NCBI RefSeq assembly: GCF_010093045.1
Contig: NZ_CP048115.1
Location: 1,488,001 to 1,552,000, forward strand
Direction: 5' to 3'
DNA length: 64,000 bases
Source of the DNA: Mucilaginibacter sp. 14171R-50
Lineage (GTDB): Bacteria > Bacteroidota > Bacteroidia > Sphingobacteriales > Sphingobacteriaceae
In this document: in pieces, positions 7,925 through 16,698 of the stretch
Numbering within the stretch: position 1 is the first letter of the stretch
How the letters are laid out: each line of letters opens with the position of its first letter
Translations under genes and position numbers: made by a program
Notes under the pieces: generated by a model
What the model saw: the letters and a program-made list of their open reading frames with translations, nothing else
Database searches by the model: none
Told to the model about the DNA's origin: nothing

Positions 7925-8974
7925 TCAGTTTTTCATTTTAGCTAACCTATTTGCGTCTAATACTGTGATCGTGCTGCCTTTCTTGTCTATAAGGCCCTCT
8001 TCTTTAAAATCAGACAGGGTACGGCTTACCGTCTCGGTGGCCATGCCTGCCATCGCAGCGAGGTCTTCGCGGGCTATTTTAAAGCTTTCGCCGCCAGGGC
8101 CCGGCTTAAACAGCCGCAGCACTGCTTCGGCCATACGTTTTCTTACCGAGTGGTAAGCCAATTGGACCAACTGATCTTCTTTTACCCGAATATTATCTGC
8201 CAATAGTTTGATAAACTCCCGCGCCACTTCCGGGTAACGAAACAGTAAGTGTTCCAGTTGGTCTTTAGGAATAAGGCAAACGGTGCTGTCTTCCAACGCT
8301 GTAGCGGTATCACTGTATGGTTCATTTGAGAGTTGGGCATTCACTCCGAAATATTCATCGCTTCCGAATATACCGGTCATCAGTTCGCGCCCATCCTCCG
8401 CCATGCGTATGGTTTTCACCTTACCGGCTATAATCAGGTAAATGCCAGTGCCCCGGTCACCCTCGTAATAGATCACCTGGTTTTTTTTGAATGGCCGGCT
8501 TTTACGTTCCTGTATGATCTTTTTCAGCTCATTCAATCCCTCGTTCCGGCCAATCAGCGTGTGCAACCGTTCCAGTGAGTTGCTGTAAAATTCTTTTTGA
8601 ATGGCTTTTTTCTTTAAGCGCATTTCAATGGCATTTAGCAGGTCCATATCATCAAATGGCTTGGTAAGATAGTCGTCAGCGCCCATTTCCATACCTTTCC
8701 TAAGGTCTACTTTTTCGGCCTTTGCTGTCAGGAAAATAAAAGGGATGGCCGCGGTAGCGGGGTTTTTGCTCAACATGTAGAGCACGCCGTAGCCATCCAG
8801 CTCCGGCATCATAATATCGCACAGGATCACGTCCGGCAAATGCTGCTGTGCAAGTTCAACCCCGCTTTTACCGTTATCCGCCGCGCTAACCTCATAACCC
8901 GCCAGCTGAAGGATCTCGACAATATTTTCCCGAATGTCATTATTATCTTCAATAACAAGCACTTTCTTTTTCAT
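7925..8974 (-). CDS. response regulator: receiver fused to Crp/FNR module (no. 1)
   Basis: 349 residues. A receiver domain (1-120) has the acidic pair E9/D10, phospho-acceptor D53 (VILCDIMMPELDGYG), T83 and K105. It is followed by a cyclic-nucleotide-binding-type beta roll (about 155-270) and a Crp-type winged helix. The recognition helix reads TETVSR, the E-xx-SR pattern of FNR/FixK that reads TTGAT half-sites. The FNR iron-sulfur cysteines are absent, so control should come from phosphorylation. Its start overlaps the end of the upstream kinase by 4 bases (ATGA). It behaves as FixJ and FixK joined in one chain. Confidence 0.9.
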   Translation of the reverse strand: MKKKVLVIEDNNDIRENIVEILQLAGYEVSAADNGKSGVELAQQHLPDVILCDIMMPELDGYGVLYMLSKNPATAAIPFIFLTAKAEKVDLRKGMEMGADDYLTKPFDDMDLLNAIEMRLKKKAIQKEFYSNSLERLHTLIGRNEGLNELKKIIQERKSRPFKKNQVIYYEGDRGTGIYLIIAGKVKTIRMAEDGRELMTGIFGSDEYFGVNAQLSNEPYSDTATALEDSTVCLIPKDQLEHLLFRYPEVAREFIKLLADNIRVKEDQLVQLAYHSVRKRMAEAVLRLFKPGPGGESFKIAREDLAAMAGMATETVSRTLSDFKEEGLIDKKGSTITVLDANRLAKMKN

Positions 8975-10158
8975 ACAATCTTGAATGTGATGGTGAATGA
9001 GGTGCCTTTATTTACCTCGCTTTTAAAATCAATGCGGCCATTCATCAGGCCGGCATAACGGGCTACAATATTTAATCCTAAACCGGTGCCTGATATATTG
9101 CCGGTATTATGTGCGCGAAAGAATGCCTCGAACAAATGTTTTTGGTCGGCTTCAGGGATGCCAATGCCATTGTCTTTAATCGAGATCACACATTCGTCCG
9201 GGCCAATCTCAGTGTTAAATTCTATGAAGGTATTTTCGCCGGAATATTTTATGGCGTTTCCGATGAGATTAGTGATACAATGCCTGAGCAAGGTCTGGTC
9301 CAGATTGGCCATGTTGGCCGTGCCGGTATGCTGGTAAATGATATGTTGATTTTGTTTAGCCACCAATTGCAGTTCATCAGTGATCTCTTCTGCGAATTTA
9401 ACCAAATCAAAAGGGCTGCACACCGCATCAACTTTCCCAGCCTCCAGCTTTTCAAGGGATAGGAAATCATTCAGGATACCGGTAAGTACGCCTACCGAGC
9501 CTTTGATTTTGGCTACATGCTTGCGGATATTTTCGTTATCATAAGGCTGAGCATATTTTTCGATCAGCGAAGCAGACAACTGAACAGCGCTGAGCGGCGT
9601 ACGAAACTCGTGAGAAGCCATGGATACAAACCGGCTTTTCATTAAACCCAGCTCTTTTTCTTTAACCAGGGATGAACTTACCTCTTCTTTGGCTCGCTCA
9701 AGTGCCATTACCGAATCTTTTAAGGAAGCGGTGCGGCTTTCTACCAGGTCCTCCAGATGTGCAGCATAATCTTTTAACTGTTCTTCTGCTTCTTTTTCCC
9801 GCGATAGGTCATGAATAAATCCGGTAAAGATCTTGCGTTCGGCAAATTGAACTTCGCTTACCGCTAAACGAAAGGGAAAGGTTGTTCCGTCTTTACGGAG
9901 GCCCGTCACCTCACGGCCGATGCCGATGATATGTGCCTGCCGCGTTTGTTGGTAACGCGCGATGTAGTGGTCGTGCTCTTCGTGGTAAGGTGAGGGCATA
10001 AGCATGGAAACGTTATTCCCAATCACTTCTTCCGGCGCATACAGGAACATCTTACAAGCGGACGGGTTGATCGATTCTACGATACCGCGGCCATCTATAG
10101 TAATGATGCCATCAATGGCGTTATCAATAATAGCTTTAAGCAGTGCCGCATTTTCCAT
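8971..10158 (-). CDS. FixL-like heme-PAS histidine kinase
   Basis: 395 residues from the ATG at 10158; an ATG at 10176 would add six. The PAS domain (about 1-115) carries every heme-pocket position of rhizobial FixL with identical spacing: H62 (proximal ligand, EEHDHY), R68 (IARY), H76 and R82 (HIIGIGRE), then RKDGTTFPF. A coiled linker leads to the H-box SMASHEFRTPL and an ATP-binding domain with NAIKYS, DNGIGIP and GTGLGLNI. No membrane helix is seen, so it should be a soluble oxygen-sensing kinase that phosphorylates the overlapping receiver-Crp protein downstream. Confidence 0.9.
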   Translation of the reverse strand: MENAALLKAIIDNAIDGIITIDGRGIVESINPSACKMFLYAPEEVIGNNVSMLMPSPYHEEHDHYIARYQQTRQAHIIGIGREVTGLRKDGTTFPFRLAVSEVQFAERKIFTGFIHDLSREKEAEEQLKDYAAHLEDLVESRTASLKDSVMALERAKEEVSSSLVKEKELGLMKSRFVSMASHEFRTPLSAVQLSASLIEKYAQPYDNENIRKHVAKIKGSVGVLTGILNDFLSLEKLEAGKVDAVCSPFDLVKFAEEITDELQLVAKQNQHIIYQHTGTANMANLDQTLLRHCITNLIGNAIKYSGENTFIEFNTEIGPDECVISIKDNGIGIPEADQKHLFEAFFRAHNTGNISGTGLGLNIVARYAGLMNGRIDFKSEVNKGTSFTITFKIV

Positions 10159-10222
10159 AAACGTGATTATAATCACAAATATGGTTATTGTAACGAATAC
10201 AAAATGTAATTAATTTCAGGAT

Positions 10223-10246
10223 AAAAAGTGATCCGGATCACTTTTT
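10223..10246. promoter_or_regulatory. perfect 24-bp palindrome with FNR box, upstream of the kinase
   Basis: A perfect palindrome whose core at 10229-10240 is TGAT-CCGG-ATCA, flanked by A5G and CT5. A minus-strand TACATTTTG lies at 10208-10200, 30.5-31.5 bp from the centre, slightly short of the usual spacing here. It suggests autoregulation of the sensor operon. It also follows the stop of the 10288-11586 gene and could double as its terminator. Confidence 0.65.
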
Positions 10247-10287
10247 CCTTTTTGAATCACTCATTTTCCTTCCCCCCGGACCAACCT

Positions 10288-11586
10288 TCACTTTACGGGT
10301 AACTTTTTTGGTAACTCATGGTAAATGGCCTGCTCCAATTTTTTGTCTAATTGATAGATATCAGGGTAGGTTATCAGCTGTCCGTCCTGAAAACCACAAC
10401 TTAGGTAAGTGATTTTTAGCTGTACTGGCTTGTGCAGCTTAACGTTCATGGACCGGCCTGCTTTGCGATTGTGCCGGAGGGTGTTGACTAAAGCAGGTTG
10501 CCTGTCGGCCTGTAAGAGTATGGCTGCCAGCTTTTCCGCTTGATCAACGCCTACATTTCTCATACTCAGTGCGCGCATATCTTGCCGAAACCATGCTTTT
10601 TCCCTGATCTCGCCCATTAATAAATTACCCCGGCCGGGAAAGTCAAAGTTTACAAGCGACCTTTTTTTATCTTCCTGATTTGGGGTTGAGTGTTTTTCCC
10701 GATCGGGCCTGCTGTTGCCTGCCACCAGGCTCACGGCAAGCAATTGGCTTTTCAATAATGGTGTTGGCGTGGCCCTGCTGCCGGTTACTATTTTAAAGCG
10801 ATAAACGGAGTCGGGCAGGAATAACGATAAAGTAAATGACGGGATGTCGACCTGTAAGTATGGCCCCGGGCCGATCGCTGCCCAGCGTAAACGCTCCATA
10901 TTAATAGCCACCTTCCTGACATCAGCCTCGGGCACTTCATAACAATCATCCAGGTATTGACCCTTCCACTTGTGCATCCAGTTCTGCATTTCCTGATAAG
11001 CTTGACCGTTCGGCTGAACAGCCAGCATTTTTTCTGTTACATCCGGCTGAGTTAATGCCTGCGCCAGGGTAGTTTCCACCCGCAGGTCACCATATGCCGC
11101 GTCTATTTTTGCCGCCGGTAAATCGGGGTTTAGTTTACCGTAGTGCAGATGAACCATCAAGGTTAGCATCGCATCGGTCAGCATGATCTCAAAGCGCGCC
11201 TGCTGTTTGCGGTTGATTTTAGCAGGTTGCTCTGCAATGTCACGTAATAGGCCGTATTTTAATTCATCCGGATGGTAATCGCCGTATGACAGGCCATATT
11301 GAACTACGCAATCTAACAATAGCATGGCTTGCCATGCGTGGCCCGTTTCTCCAGTTTCTTTGATCAGCCAGACGGGCTTAAAGTTACGTGCCGCATAAAA
11401 CCTTTTAACAGACCGTGGAAAATACAAGGCTAACTTATTTTTTGTTTGCAATTGCGATCGGATCTGGCTTGCAAGCTCGGGATCCGGCTGCACGGCCAGC
11501 GCCGGTGCGCTACTCAGGAATAAAAAAGCTAAGACCCAATATAAGGGCAGGCGGGCCAGTTTTATGCGGGGATATGCTAAGTTCAT
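10288..11586 (-). CDS. L,D-transpeptidase (YcbB-type) homologue lacking the catalytic motif
   Basis: 432 residues with a signal peptide (cleavage near APALA). The helical YcbB-type N-terminal scaffold and the MERLRWA / PYLQVDIPSFTL region at the start of a YkuD domain are clear. But where active members have RAFSHGCIRV, this protein reads RALSMRNVGV (residues 338-347), so the catalytic His and Cys and the Arg are gone; the YWNVP motif is also missing. Compare the intact paralogue at 47812-49461. It is probably periplasmic and may act as a non-catalytic peptidoglycan-binding partner. An FNR-type box lies upstream. Confidence 0.82.
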   Translation of the reverse strand: MNLAYPRIKLARLPLYWVLAFLFLSSAPALAVQPDPELASQIRSQLQTKNKLALYFPRSVKRFYAARNFKPVWLIKETGETGHAWQAMLLLDCVVQYGLSYGDYHPDELKYGLLRDIAEQPAKINRKQQARFEIMLTDAMLTLMVHLHYGKLNPDLPAAKIDAAYGDLRVETTLAQALTQPDVTEKMLAVQPNGQAYQEMQNWMHKWKGQYLDDCYEVPEADVRKVAINMERLRWAAIGPGPYLQVDIPSFTLSLFLPDSVYRFKIVTGSRATPTPLLKSQLLAVSLVAGNSRPDREKHSTPNQEDKKRSLVNFDFPGRGNLLMGEIREKAWFRQDMRALSMRNVGVDQAEKLAAILLQADRQPALVNTLRHNRKAGRSMNVKLHKPVQLKITYLSCGFQDGQLITYPDIYQLDKKLEQAIYHELPKKLPVK

Positions 11587-11633
11587 CTTCCGTTTTTATT
11601 AGCAAAGAACCCATATTTAAGTGGGCCACCCAA

Positions 11634-11645
11634 TGATGCGTATCA
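11634..11645. promoter_or_regulatory. FNR-type box shared by divergent 11586 and 11703 genes
   Basis: TGAT-GCGT-ATCA. Minus strand: TTTG at 11606-11603, 33.5 bp from the centre, leader about 12 bases. Plus strand: TACACTTG at 11691-11698, 55.5 bp away, which would place the transcript start almost on the ATG at 11703. Confidence 0.7.
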
Positions 11646-11702
11646 GGGGCAAACATGCGTTGGGTCACTTTTTACGGCACGTTAAACATTTACACTTGCA
11701 GG

Positions 11703-12083
11703 ATGAAAAAGACAAACATTAAACATTTGACGTTCGCGCATCAGGCTTGTTTGCGCGGACTGGAATTCTATGCATTAGAGATCCGTTTTCTACAGGAAAG
11801 GCTCGAAGAGATCGCCGGTGATAACACGGGGCACGAGGTGTCTGAACAGGTCGAGCATTTTCAGAACCAGCTGGTTATTCATCGCGAGCAGATAGACCAA
11901 TTAAAACATCGTATACATGTGAACCTGGACCAGGTGGCAGCAGATTTACAGCAATCCGAAAATTTCGTTCAGCAGGCTACTGTCGACGCGGCGAATCAGA
12001 TCGAGGCTGATTATGAACAGGAAGAGCAATTTTTCAAAACACTCAGGCAGGATTTCAATCGTTTTGCGGCGGAATGGATGTGA
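11703..12083 (+). CDS. small coiled-coil protein, unknown function
   Basis: 126 residues, almost entirely charged helix with heptad-like spacing (EIRFLQERLEEIAG, QVEHFQNQLVIHREQIDQLKHRI). No signal peptide or membrane helix; likely a cytoplasmic dimer or bundle. I do not recognise the family. The ATG at 11703 is preferred to one at 11655 because the predicted transcript begins near 11702. Its end overlaps or abuts the start of the CoA-transferase, so it belongs to the same FNR-box operon. Confidence 0.72.
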   Translation: MKKTNIKHLTFAHQACLRGLEFYALEIRFLQERLEEIAGDNTGHEVSEQVEHFQNQLVIHREQIDQLKHRIHVNLDQVAADLQQSENFVQQATVDAANQIEADYEQEEQFFKTLRQDFNRFAAEWM

Positions 12084-12085
12084 AA

Positions 12086-13369
12086 ATGAAAAACATCGCC
12101 TACATCCCTGCCGCCGAAGCTGTTAAACTCGTGCAGTCGGGTAACCGTGTTTTCATTCACGGTAGCGCGGCAACCCCAATTCACCTTGTTGCAGCGCTTC
12201 AGGAACACTGGCGCGACTTACAGGATGTAGAGTTGGTAAGCATTACCACGCTTGGGCAGGTTAATTTTGACAGGCCGGAGCATCGCGGCAGCTTCTTTTT
12301 CAATTCTTTATTTGTATCTGCCACCACCCGTAATGTCGCGAATAGCGAACATGGGGATTATGTTCCTATCTTTCTGAGCCAGATCCCGGCGCTATTTCGT
12401 AAACGGATCATGCCGATCGATGTGGCGTTGATCCAGGTTTCGCCGCCGGATAGTCACGGCTATTGTTCGCTGGGCACTTCGGTGGATATTGCACTCGCCG
12501 CGGTAGAAACCGCTAAATACGTAATTGCGCAGGTAAATCCGTTAATGCCAAGGACGCATGGTGAAGGCTTTGTGCATACGAGCCGCCTTAACGCCATGGT
12601 TTGGCACCAGGCTGAACTACCCGAAATGGATTATGCCAGCGCTGCGGATCCTGTCACCGAAAAGATAGGGAAAAACATTGCCGGGCTTATTGAGGATGGC
12701 GCGACCCTGCAACTGGGTATAGGCGGCATTCCCGACCAGGTATTGAAAAACCTGTCGGGCCATCGGGATCTTGGTCTTCACACGGAAATGTTTTCTGACG
12801 GCGTTATCCCCCTGATCGAAAAGGGTGTGATCAATAACCGTTATAAAAAGATTCACGCAGGCTTATCTGTAACCGCCTTCCTGTCGGGTACCCGAAAGTT
12901 GTACGACTTTGTACACGACAACCCCTCCGTTGGCGTGATGGATATCGGCTATGTAAACGATACCAGTGTAATCCGGCAAAATCCGAAAGTAACAGCCATC
13001 AACAGTGCTATTGAAATTGATGTCACCGGCCAGGTCTGCGCCGATTCAATCGGTTCTTTCCAATATTCGGGTATCGGGGGGCAGATGGATTTTATACAGG
13101 GTGCCGCCTTATCAGAGGGCGGTAAGCCTATCATCGCGCTGCCCTCGCAAACCAATAAAGGCATCAGCCGTATTGTACCATGCTTGAAGGAAGGTGCCGG
13201 TGTTGTTACCACCCGCGGACATATTCATTGGGTAGTGACGGAATACGGCGCCGTTGATCTGTTTGGGAAAAACTTGAAACAACGGGCGAAATGCCTGATT
13301 GCCCTGGCTCATCCCGATCACCGCGAAACGCTGGACCGTGCTTACTTTGAACGCTTCGCTAAAGCCTGA
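12086..13369 (+). CDS. acetyl-CoA hydrolase / acetate CoA-transferase family protein
   Basis: 427 residues from the ATG at 12086 (an ATG at 12074, inside the previous gene, is also possible). It has the two-domain fold of the 4-hydroxybutyrate/acetate CoA-transferases: N-terminal GNRVFIHGSAATP, then GIGGIPDQVL, the HTEMFSDG segment that holds the catalytic glutamate, and QYSGIGGQMDF with TTRGHIHWVVTEYGAV near the end. It should move CoA between acetate and another acid, or release acetate, which fits a fermentative acetate route with ackA in this window. The acyl substrate cannot be told. Confidence 0.87.
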   Translation: MKNIAYIPAAEAVKLVQSGNRVFIHGSAATPIHLVAALQEHWRDLQDVELVSITTLGQVNFDRPEHRGSFFFNSLFVSATTRNVANSEHGDYVPIFLSQIPALFRKRIMPIDVALIQVSPPDSHGYCSLGTSVDIALAAVETAKYVIAQVNPLMPRTHGEGFVHTSRLNAMVWHQAELPEMDYASAADPVTEKIGKNIAGLIEDGATLQLGIGGIPDQVLKNLSGHRDLGLHTEMFSDGVIPLIEKGVINNRYKKIHAGLSVTAFLSGTRKLYDFVHDNPSVGVMDIGYVNDTSVIRQNPKVTAINSAIEIDVTGQVCADSIGSFQYSGIGGQMDFIQGAALSEGGKPIIALPSQTNKGISRIVPCLKEGAGVVTTRGHIHWVVTEYGAVDLFGKNLKQRAKCLIALAHPDHRETLDRAYFERFAKA

Positions 13370-13378
13370 CGCCGATCA
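13367..13378. promoter_or_regulatory. FNR-type box before the Mla-type operon
   Basis: TGAC-GCCG-ATCA. Its first three bases are the stop codon of the CoA-transferase. A -7 element TAATTTTA lies at 13424-13431, 55.5 bp from the box centre, so transcription should start around 13437, after the ATG at 13431. Confidence 0.65.
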
Positions 13379-13448
13379 CTTTTGCAGCTGCCGGCGGTCA
13401 TAGGCAAACTTGCTACGCTCCGTTAATTTTATGATCAAAAGCACGCAT

Positions 13449-14219
13449 ATGGCATTTAGTCAAGATATATCCTCTTTCTTAGAACAAACCGGCTCAATCG
13501 GGCGGTTTATAGGCCGCTTTTTTGCCGGAGGCTTGAAACCGCGCTATGAGTTTCGCGAATTTTTAGCACAGTGTTTTATCGTAGGGTACCAGTCTCTTCC
13601 ATTGGTTGGCCTCACCGGTTTTATTATGGGTTTAGTACTAACCATGCAGCTTCGGCCTAATTTGGTTGATTATGGGGTTGAGTCGCAATTGCCCGTCATG
13701 GTAGGTATCGCTATTGTCCGGGAAATAGGGCCGGTTATTACCGCGCTGATCTTTGCAGGTAAAATAGCCAGCAGTATTGGTGCAGAATTGGGTTCGATGA
13801 AGGTTACCGAGCAGATAGATGCCATGGAAGTTAGTGGTACAAACCCCTTCAAGTACCTGGTAGCCACCAGGGTGCTGGCTTGCACACTAATGCTGCCTAT
13901 ACTTACCGTCCTTGGCGATGCGATCTCTTTAACGGGTTCTTATATCGGTGTTAACATTCGTTCTGTCACCAGTTTTCGCTTGTTTTTTGATCAGATATTT
14001 AACAGCTTGAGCTTCGGAGACCTGTTGCCTGCAGTAATAAAAACGTTCTTTTTTGGCTTCGCTGTGGGGGTTATAGGCTGCTTTAAAGGATACTTTTGCA
14101 ATAAAGGAACACGTGGTGTTGGCAATTCAGCTAATTCAGCGGTTGTCTTATCCTCTGTGGTCATATTTATCATTGACCTACTGGCGGTTCAAATAACTGA
14201 CCTTCTTGGTTTAAATTGA
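13449..14219 (+). CDS. mlaE: ABC lipid-transport permease, MlaE family
   Basis: About 256 residues. Five to six membrane helices with the MlaE signatures (GLTGFIMGLVLTMQ, EIGPVITALIFAGKIASSIGAELGSM, EVSGTNPFKYLVATRVLA). It is the inner-membrane permease for phospholipid movement between inner and outer membrane. The ATG at 13449 is chosen because the predicted transcript begins downstream of the ATG at 13431; ATGs at 13431 and 13410 are the alternatives. It forms an operon with the ATPase and MCE protein that follow. Confidence 0.9.
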   Translation: MAFSQDISSFLEQTGSIGRFIGRFFAGGLKPRYEFREFLAQCFIVGYQSLPLVGLTGFIMGLVLTMQLRPNLVDYGVESQLPVMVGIAIVREIGPVITALIFAGKIASSIGAELGSMKVTEQIDAMEVSGTNPFKYLVATRVLACTLMLPILTVLGDAISLTGSYIGVNIRSVTSFRLFFDQIFNSLSFGDLLPAVIKTFFFGFAVGVIGCFKGYFCNKGTRGVGNSANSAVVLSSVVIFIIDLLAVQITDLLGLN

Positions 14220-14224
14220 AAAGG

Positions 14225-14962
14225 ATGGACACCCGGGAACCCATAATCGTTGTCAAGCACCTGTACAAAAGCTTTGGTAAAAACAAGGTCCTCAAGGATT
14301 TTAATCTAACAGTGCATGCCAATGAAAACGTGGTTGTGCTGGGCAAATCAGGTTCCGGCAAGTCCGTGCTGATCAAATGTATCATCGGCTTGTTAAAGCC
14401 CGAGCGGGGCAGCATTTTGGTCTTCGGAAAAAACATTCCTGAATTGGATGAAGAAGAACTCGACGATATCCGGGTCAGAATAGGATTCTTGTTTCAGGGT
14501 AATGCGCTTTACGACTCGATGACCGTCAGGGAAAACCTCGAATTTCCCCTTCGGCGTCATCGTTTGCAGCAAACGCAGGCAGAAGTAAACAGGTTGGTGA
14601 TGGAAGCGCTTGAAAATGTTGGCCTTCCTCATACGGTAGATATGATGCCCGCCGAGCTTTCCGGAGGGATGCTAAAACGGGTGGCACTGGCCCGCACAAT
14701 GATACTGCAACCGAATATTATTTTATATGACGAGCCGACTACAGGGCTAGACCCTGTAACCGCCCGGGAAATCGACCGGCTTATTGTGGAGTTACAGCAT
14801 AAATATCAAACGGCATCCATCATTATTACCCATGATATGCATTGCGTGAAAAATACGGCCGACCATGTAGCGCTGCTGCTGGACGGCCAGGTGTATATGG
14901 AAGGCACGTACAGTGAATTGGAAAACGCTACTGACCCACTGGTAAAACAATTTTTTGAATAA
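14225..14962 (+). CDS. mlaF: ABC lipid-transport ATPase, MlaF family
   Basis: 245 residues. Walker A GKSGSGKS, Q-loop GFLFQGNALYDSMTV, signature LSGGMLKRVALAR, Walker B IILYDEPTTGLDP, and switch histidine ITHDMH. The FLFQGNALYDSMTV stretch is typical of the Mla/Ttg2 ATPases. A TTG at 14216 overlapping the mlaE stop is an alternative start; the ATG at 14225 is preferred. It powers the MlaE permease. Confidence 0.92.
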   Translation: MDTREPIIVVKHLYKSFGKNKVLKDFNLTVHANENVVVLGKSGSGKSVLIKCIIGLLKPERGSILVFGKNIPELDEEELDDIRVRIGFLFQGNALYDSMTVRENLEFPLRRHRLQQTQAEVNRLVMEALENVGLPHTVDMMPAELSGGMLKRVALARTMILQPNIILYDEPTTGLDPVTAREIDRLIVELQHKYQTASIIITHDMHCVKNTADHVALLLDGQVYMEGTYSELENATDPLVKQFFE

Positions 14963-14966
14963 AACT

Positions 14967-15956
14967 ATGAGCAAGCAAGGCATTAATAATGGAAAACTTG
15001 GCGGATTTATGCTGGCTGGCTTACTGGCCCTGATCCTGTCCTTTTATTTTATCGGTAAGAATCAGCATCTGTTTGGCGCAAAATTCAAATTGCGGGCCCG
15101 GTTTAGTAACCTGAACAGTTTAATAGAAGGAAGCAATGTGTTATACGCGGGTATCCAGGCTGGAACAGTTAGTGATATCACGCTGATCAATGATACCACC
15201 ATAGAAGTAACGCTACTGATTGATAAGACCATCAGGCAGCACATACACCAGCGCTCGGTTGCCTCTATCGGAACGGAAGGCCTGATGGGGAATAAGATCG
15301 TAAATATCGTACCATCGTCAGGTAATTATCCATTGGTAGGTGACGGCGATCTTCTTTCCTCGCGCCCGGCTATCAATACAGATGAGATGCTGCAAACCCT
15401 TTCGCGGACCAATCAAAATATCGCCGGCATTTCAGAGGCGCTGAAGGTGTCGGTACTCCGCATCAACGAAAGTAAACTGTTGGCTTTGCTGGATGACCCT
15501 TCTATCGGAAACAGCTTAAAGTCGGCGCTAAAAAACATGGATCGAACAGCTGCCCAAGCGGATCAACTGGCTGTTAACCTCAACAGGACGGTTACCGAAA
15601 TTAATAAAGGAAAAGGTCTGGCCGGCACGCTGGTAAGCGATACCCTGCTGGCTGGTGACCTGCGTGCCGCATTAGGAAACATCCGCCAAACAACCGAACA
15701 TACACAGTCGCTGACCAGGGAACTGGACGACCTGTTGCGGCAGGTCAATAGCGACCTGGTAAATGGCAAGGGGACGCTACATCTGCTCCTAAAAGATTCT
15801 GTGACCGCCGGGCACATCCGGAAAAGCCTCGAACATATCGAACAAGGTACCGATGGCTTTAATCAAAATATGGAAGCGCTGAAGCACAATTTCCTGTTCA
15901 GGGGGTATTTTAAGGATCAAGCCAAAAAAAGCGCGAAACAGACGTCAAAGCCTTGA
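14967..15956 (+). CDS. mlaD: MCE-domain protein, MlaD family
   Basis: 329 residues. One N-terminal membrane helix, then an MCE domain (about 40-125) with the LIEGSNVLYAGIQAGTVSDI motif and EGLMGNKIVNI, followed by a long alpha-helical C-terminal region with spaced hydrophobic repeats. It should sit in the periplasm, bind lipid and join the MlaE/F transporter. The ATG at 14967 lies 4 bases after the mlaF stop; a TTG at 14955 is an unlikely alternative. No other mla genes follow. Confidence 0.9.
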   Translation: MSKQGINNGKLGGFMLAGLLALILSFYFIGKNQHLFGAKFKLRARFSNLNSLIEGSNVLYAGIQAGTVSDITLINDTTIEVTLLIDKTIRQHIHQRSVASIGTEGLMGNKIVNIVPSSGNYPLVGDGDLLSSRPAINTDEMLQTLSRTNQNIAGISEALKVSVLRINESKLLALLDDPSIGNSLKSALKNMDRTAAQADQLAVNLNRTVTEINKGKGLAGTLVSDTLLAGDLRAALGNIRQTTEHTQSLTRELDDLLRQVNSDLVNGKGTLHLLLKDSVTAGHIRKSLEHIEQGTDGFNQNMEALKHNFLFRGYFKDQAKKSAKQTSKP

Positions 15957-16122
15957 CACTATAAATTTTAATTTTGCATTATTTAGTCAACGGATTGTTG
16001 GCTGGTTTGATGTAATGCCATTGCCGTTATGTCCATCCTGTGTACCCTGACCAGCGGACAACTTAGAGCCATCGGGTGGCCTTTGCGAAATACACCGATA
16101 ACGATACCAGCCCATGCACACT
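15957..16122. other. intergenic gap after mlaD
   Basis: 166 bases between the convergent mlaD and hdeD-like genes. AT-rich at the left end (contains TAATTTTG at about 15968, without a following plus-strand gene). I see no ORF, strong hairpin or FNR-type box. Confidence 0.5.
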
Positions 16123-16698
16123 TCATATGCTGTTGTTGTTGATTTTTAAGCTACGAAACCTAAACCCCAGATAGATCCGGAACAAGCCGGTAATAACAAA
16201 GGCGGCACCGGTATGTAAGATAATGTCTTCAGTGCCCCAGATCATATTCGTGAGCATCAGCACACCGGTACACATAACCAGTGCGCCAAAAAGAAACAAC
16301 CAGGCCCAGTCTTCCTGCCCGTGGTCGTGCAACTGCCAGGCGCTGGCGATGGCCAATATCCCGCGCAGTACCAGCCAAAAACCGAGAATAATAGGTACAA
16401 TGACCAACGATATCAGCGGGTAAAACCCAAGATAAATCCCTATGAACAGATCAACAAATGCGCCAAGTAAGGCCCAGCGTGTTACGCCCGAAGCGCGCCG
16501 GGTAAGCAGTACAAACAAAAATTCAATAATTCCTGTCACAAAAATGCCGATCGCGAAGATGATACATACCGTTAAGTAAGCGGTCAGTTGTTCCGTAAGT
16601 ATCCAAATGCCCATCCCTACTAAAACGCAGCCACTTGCCGGAAACAGCCACCAATGCCTGATATCAGGCATTGGTTTTTTTACACCGAGGGTTGACAT
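16123..16698 (-). CDS. HdeD/DUF308-family membrane protein
   Basis: 191 residues, six closely spaced hydrophobic helices in three hairpins, with GFWLVLRGILAIASAWQL and related repeats typical of the HdeD family (acid resistance in enterobacteria). It is the last gene of an SDR-ppsA-hdeD operon and its start overlaps the ppsA end by 19 bases. The function here is unknown; a membrane stress role is plausible. Confidence 0.85.
   Translation of the reverse strand: MSTLGVKKPMPDIRHWWLFPASGCVLVGMGIWILTEQLTAYLTVCIIFAIGIFVTGIIEFLFVLLTRRASGVTRWALLGAFVDLFIGIYLGFYPLISLVIVPIILGFWLVLRGILAIASAWQLHDHGQEDWAWLFLFGALVMCTGVLMLTNMIWGTEDIILHTGAAFVITGLFRIYLGFRFRSLKINNNSI

Noticed and set aside
13410..13448. Upstream ATGs (13410 and 13431) for mlaE
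   Set aside because: Both lie before the transcript start predicted from the box and -7 element; the ATG at 13449 starts a normal MlaE N terminus. Low certainty without 5' mapping.
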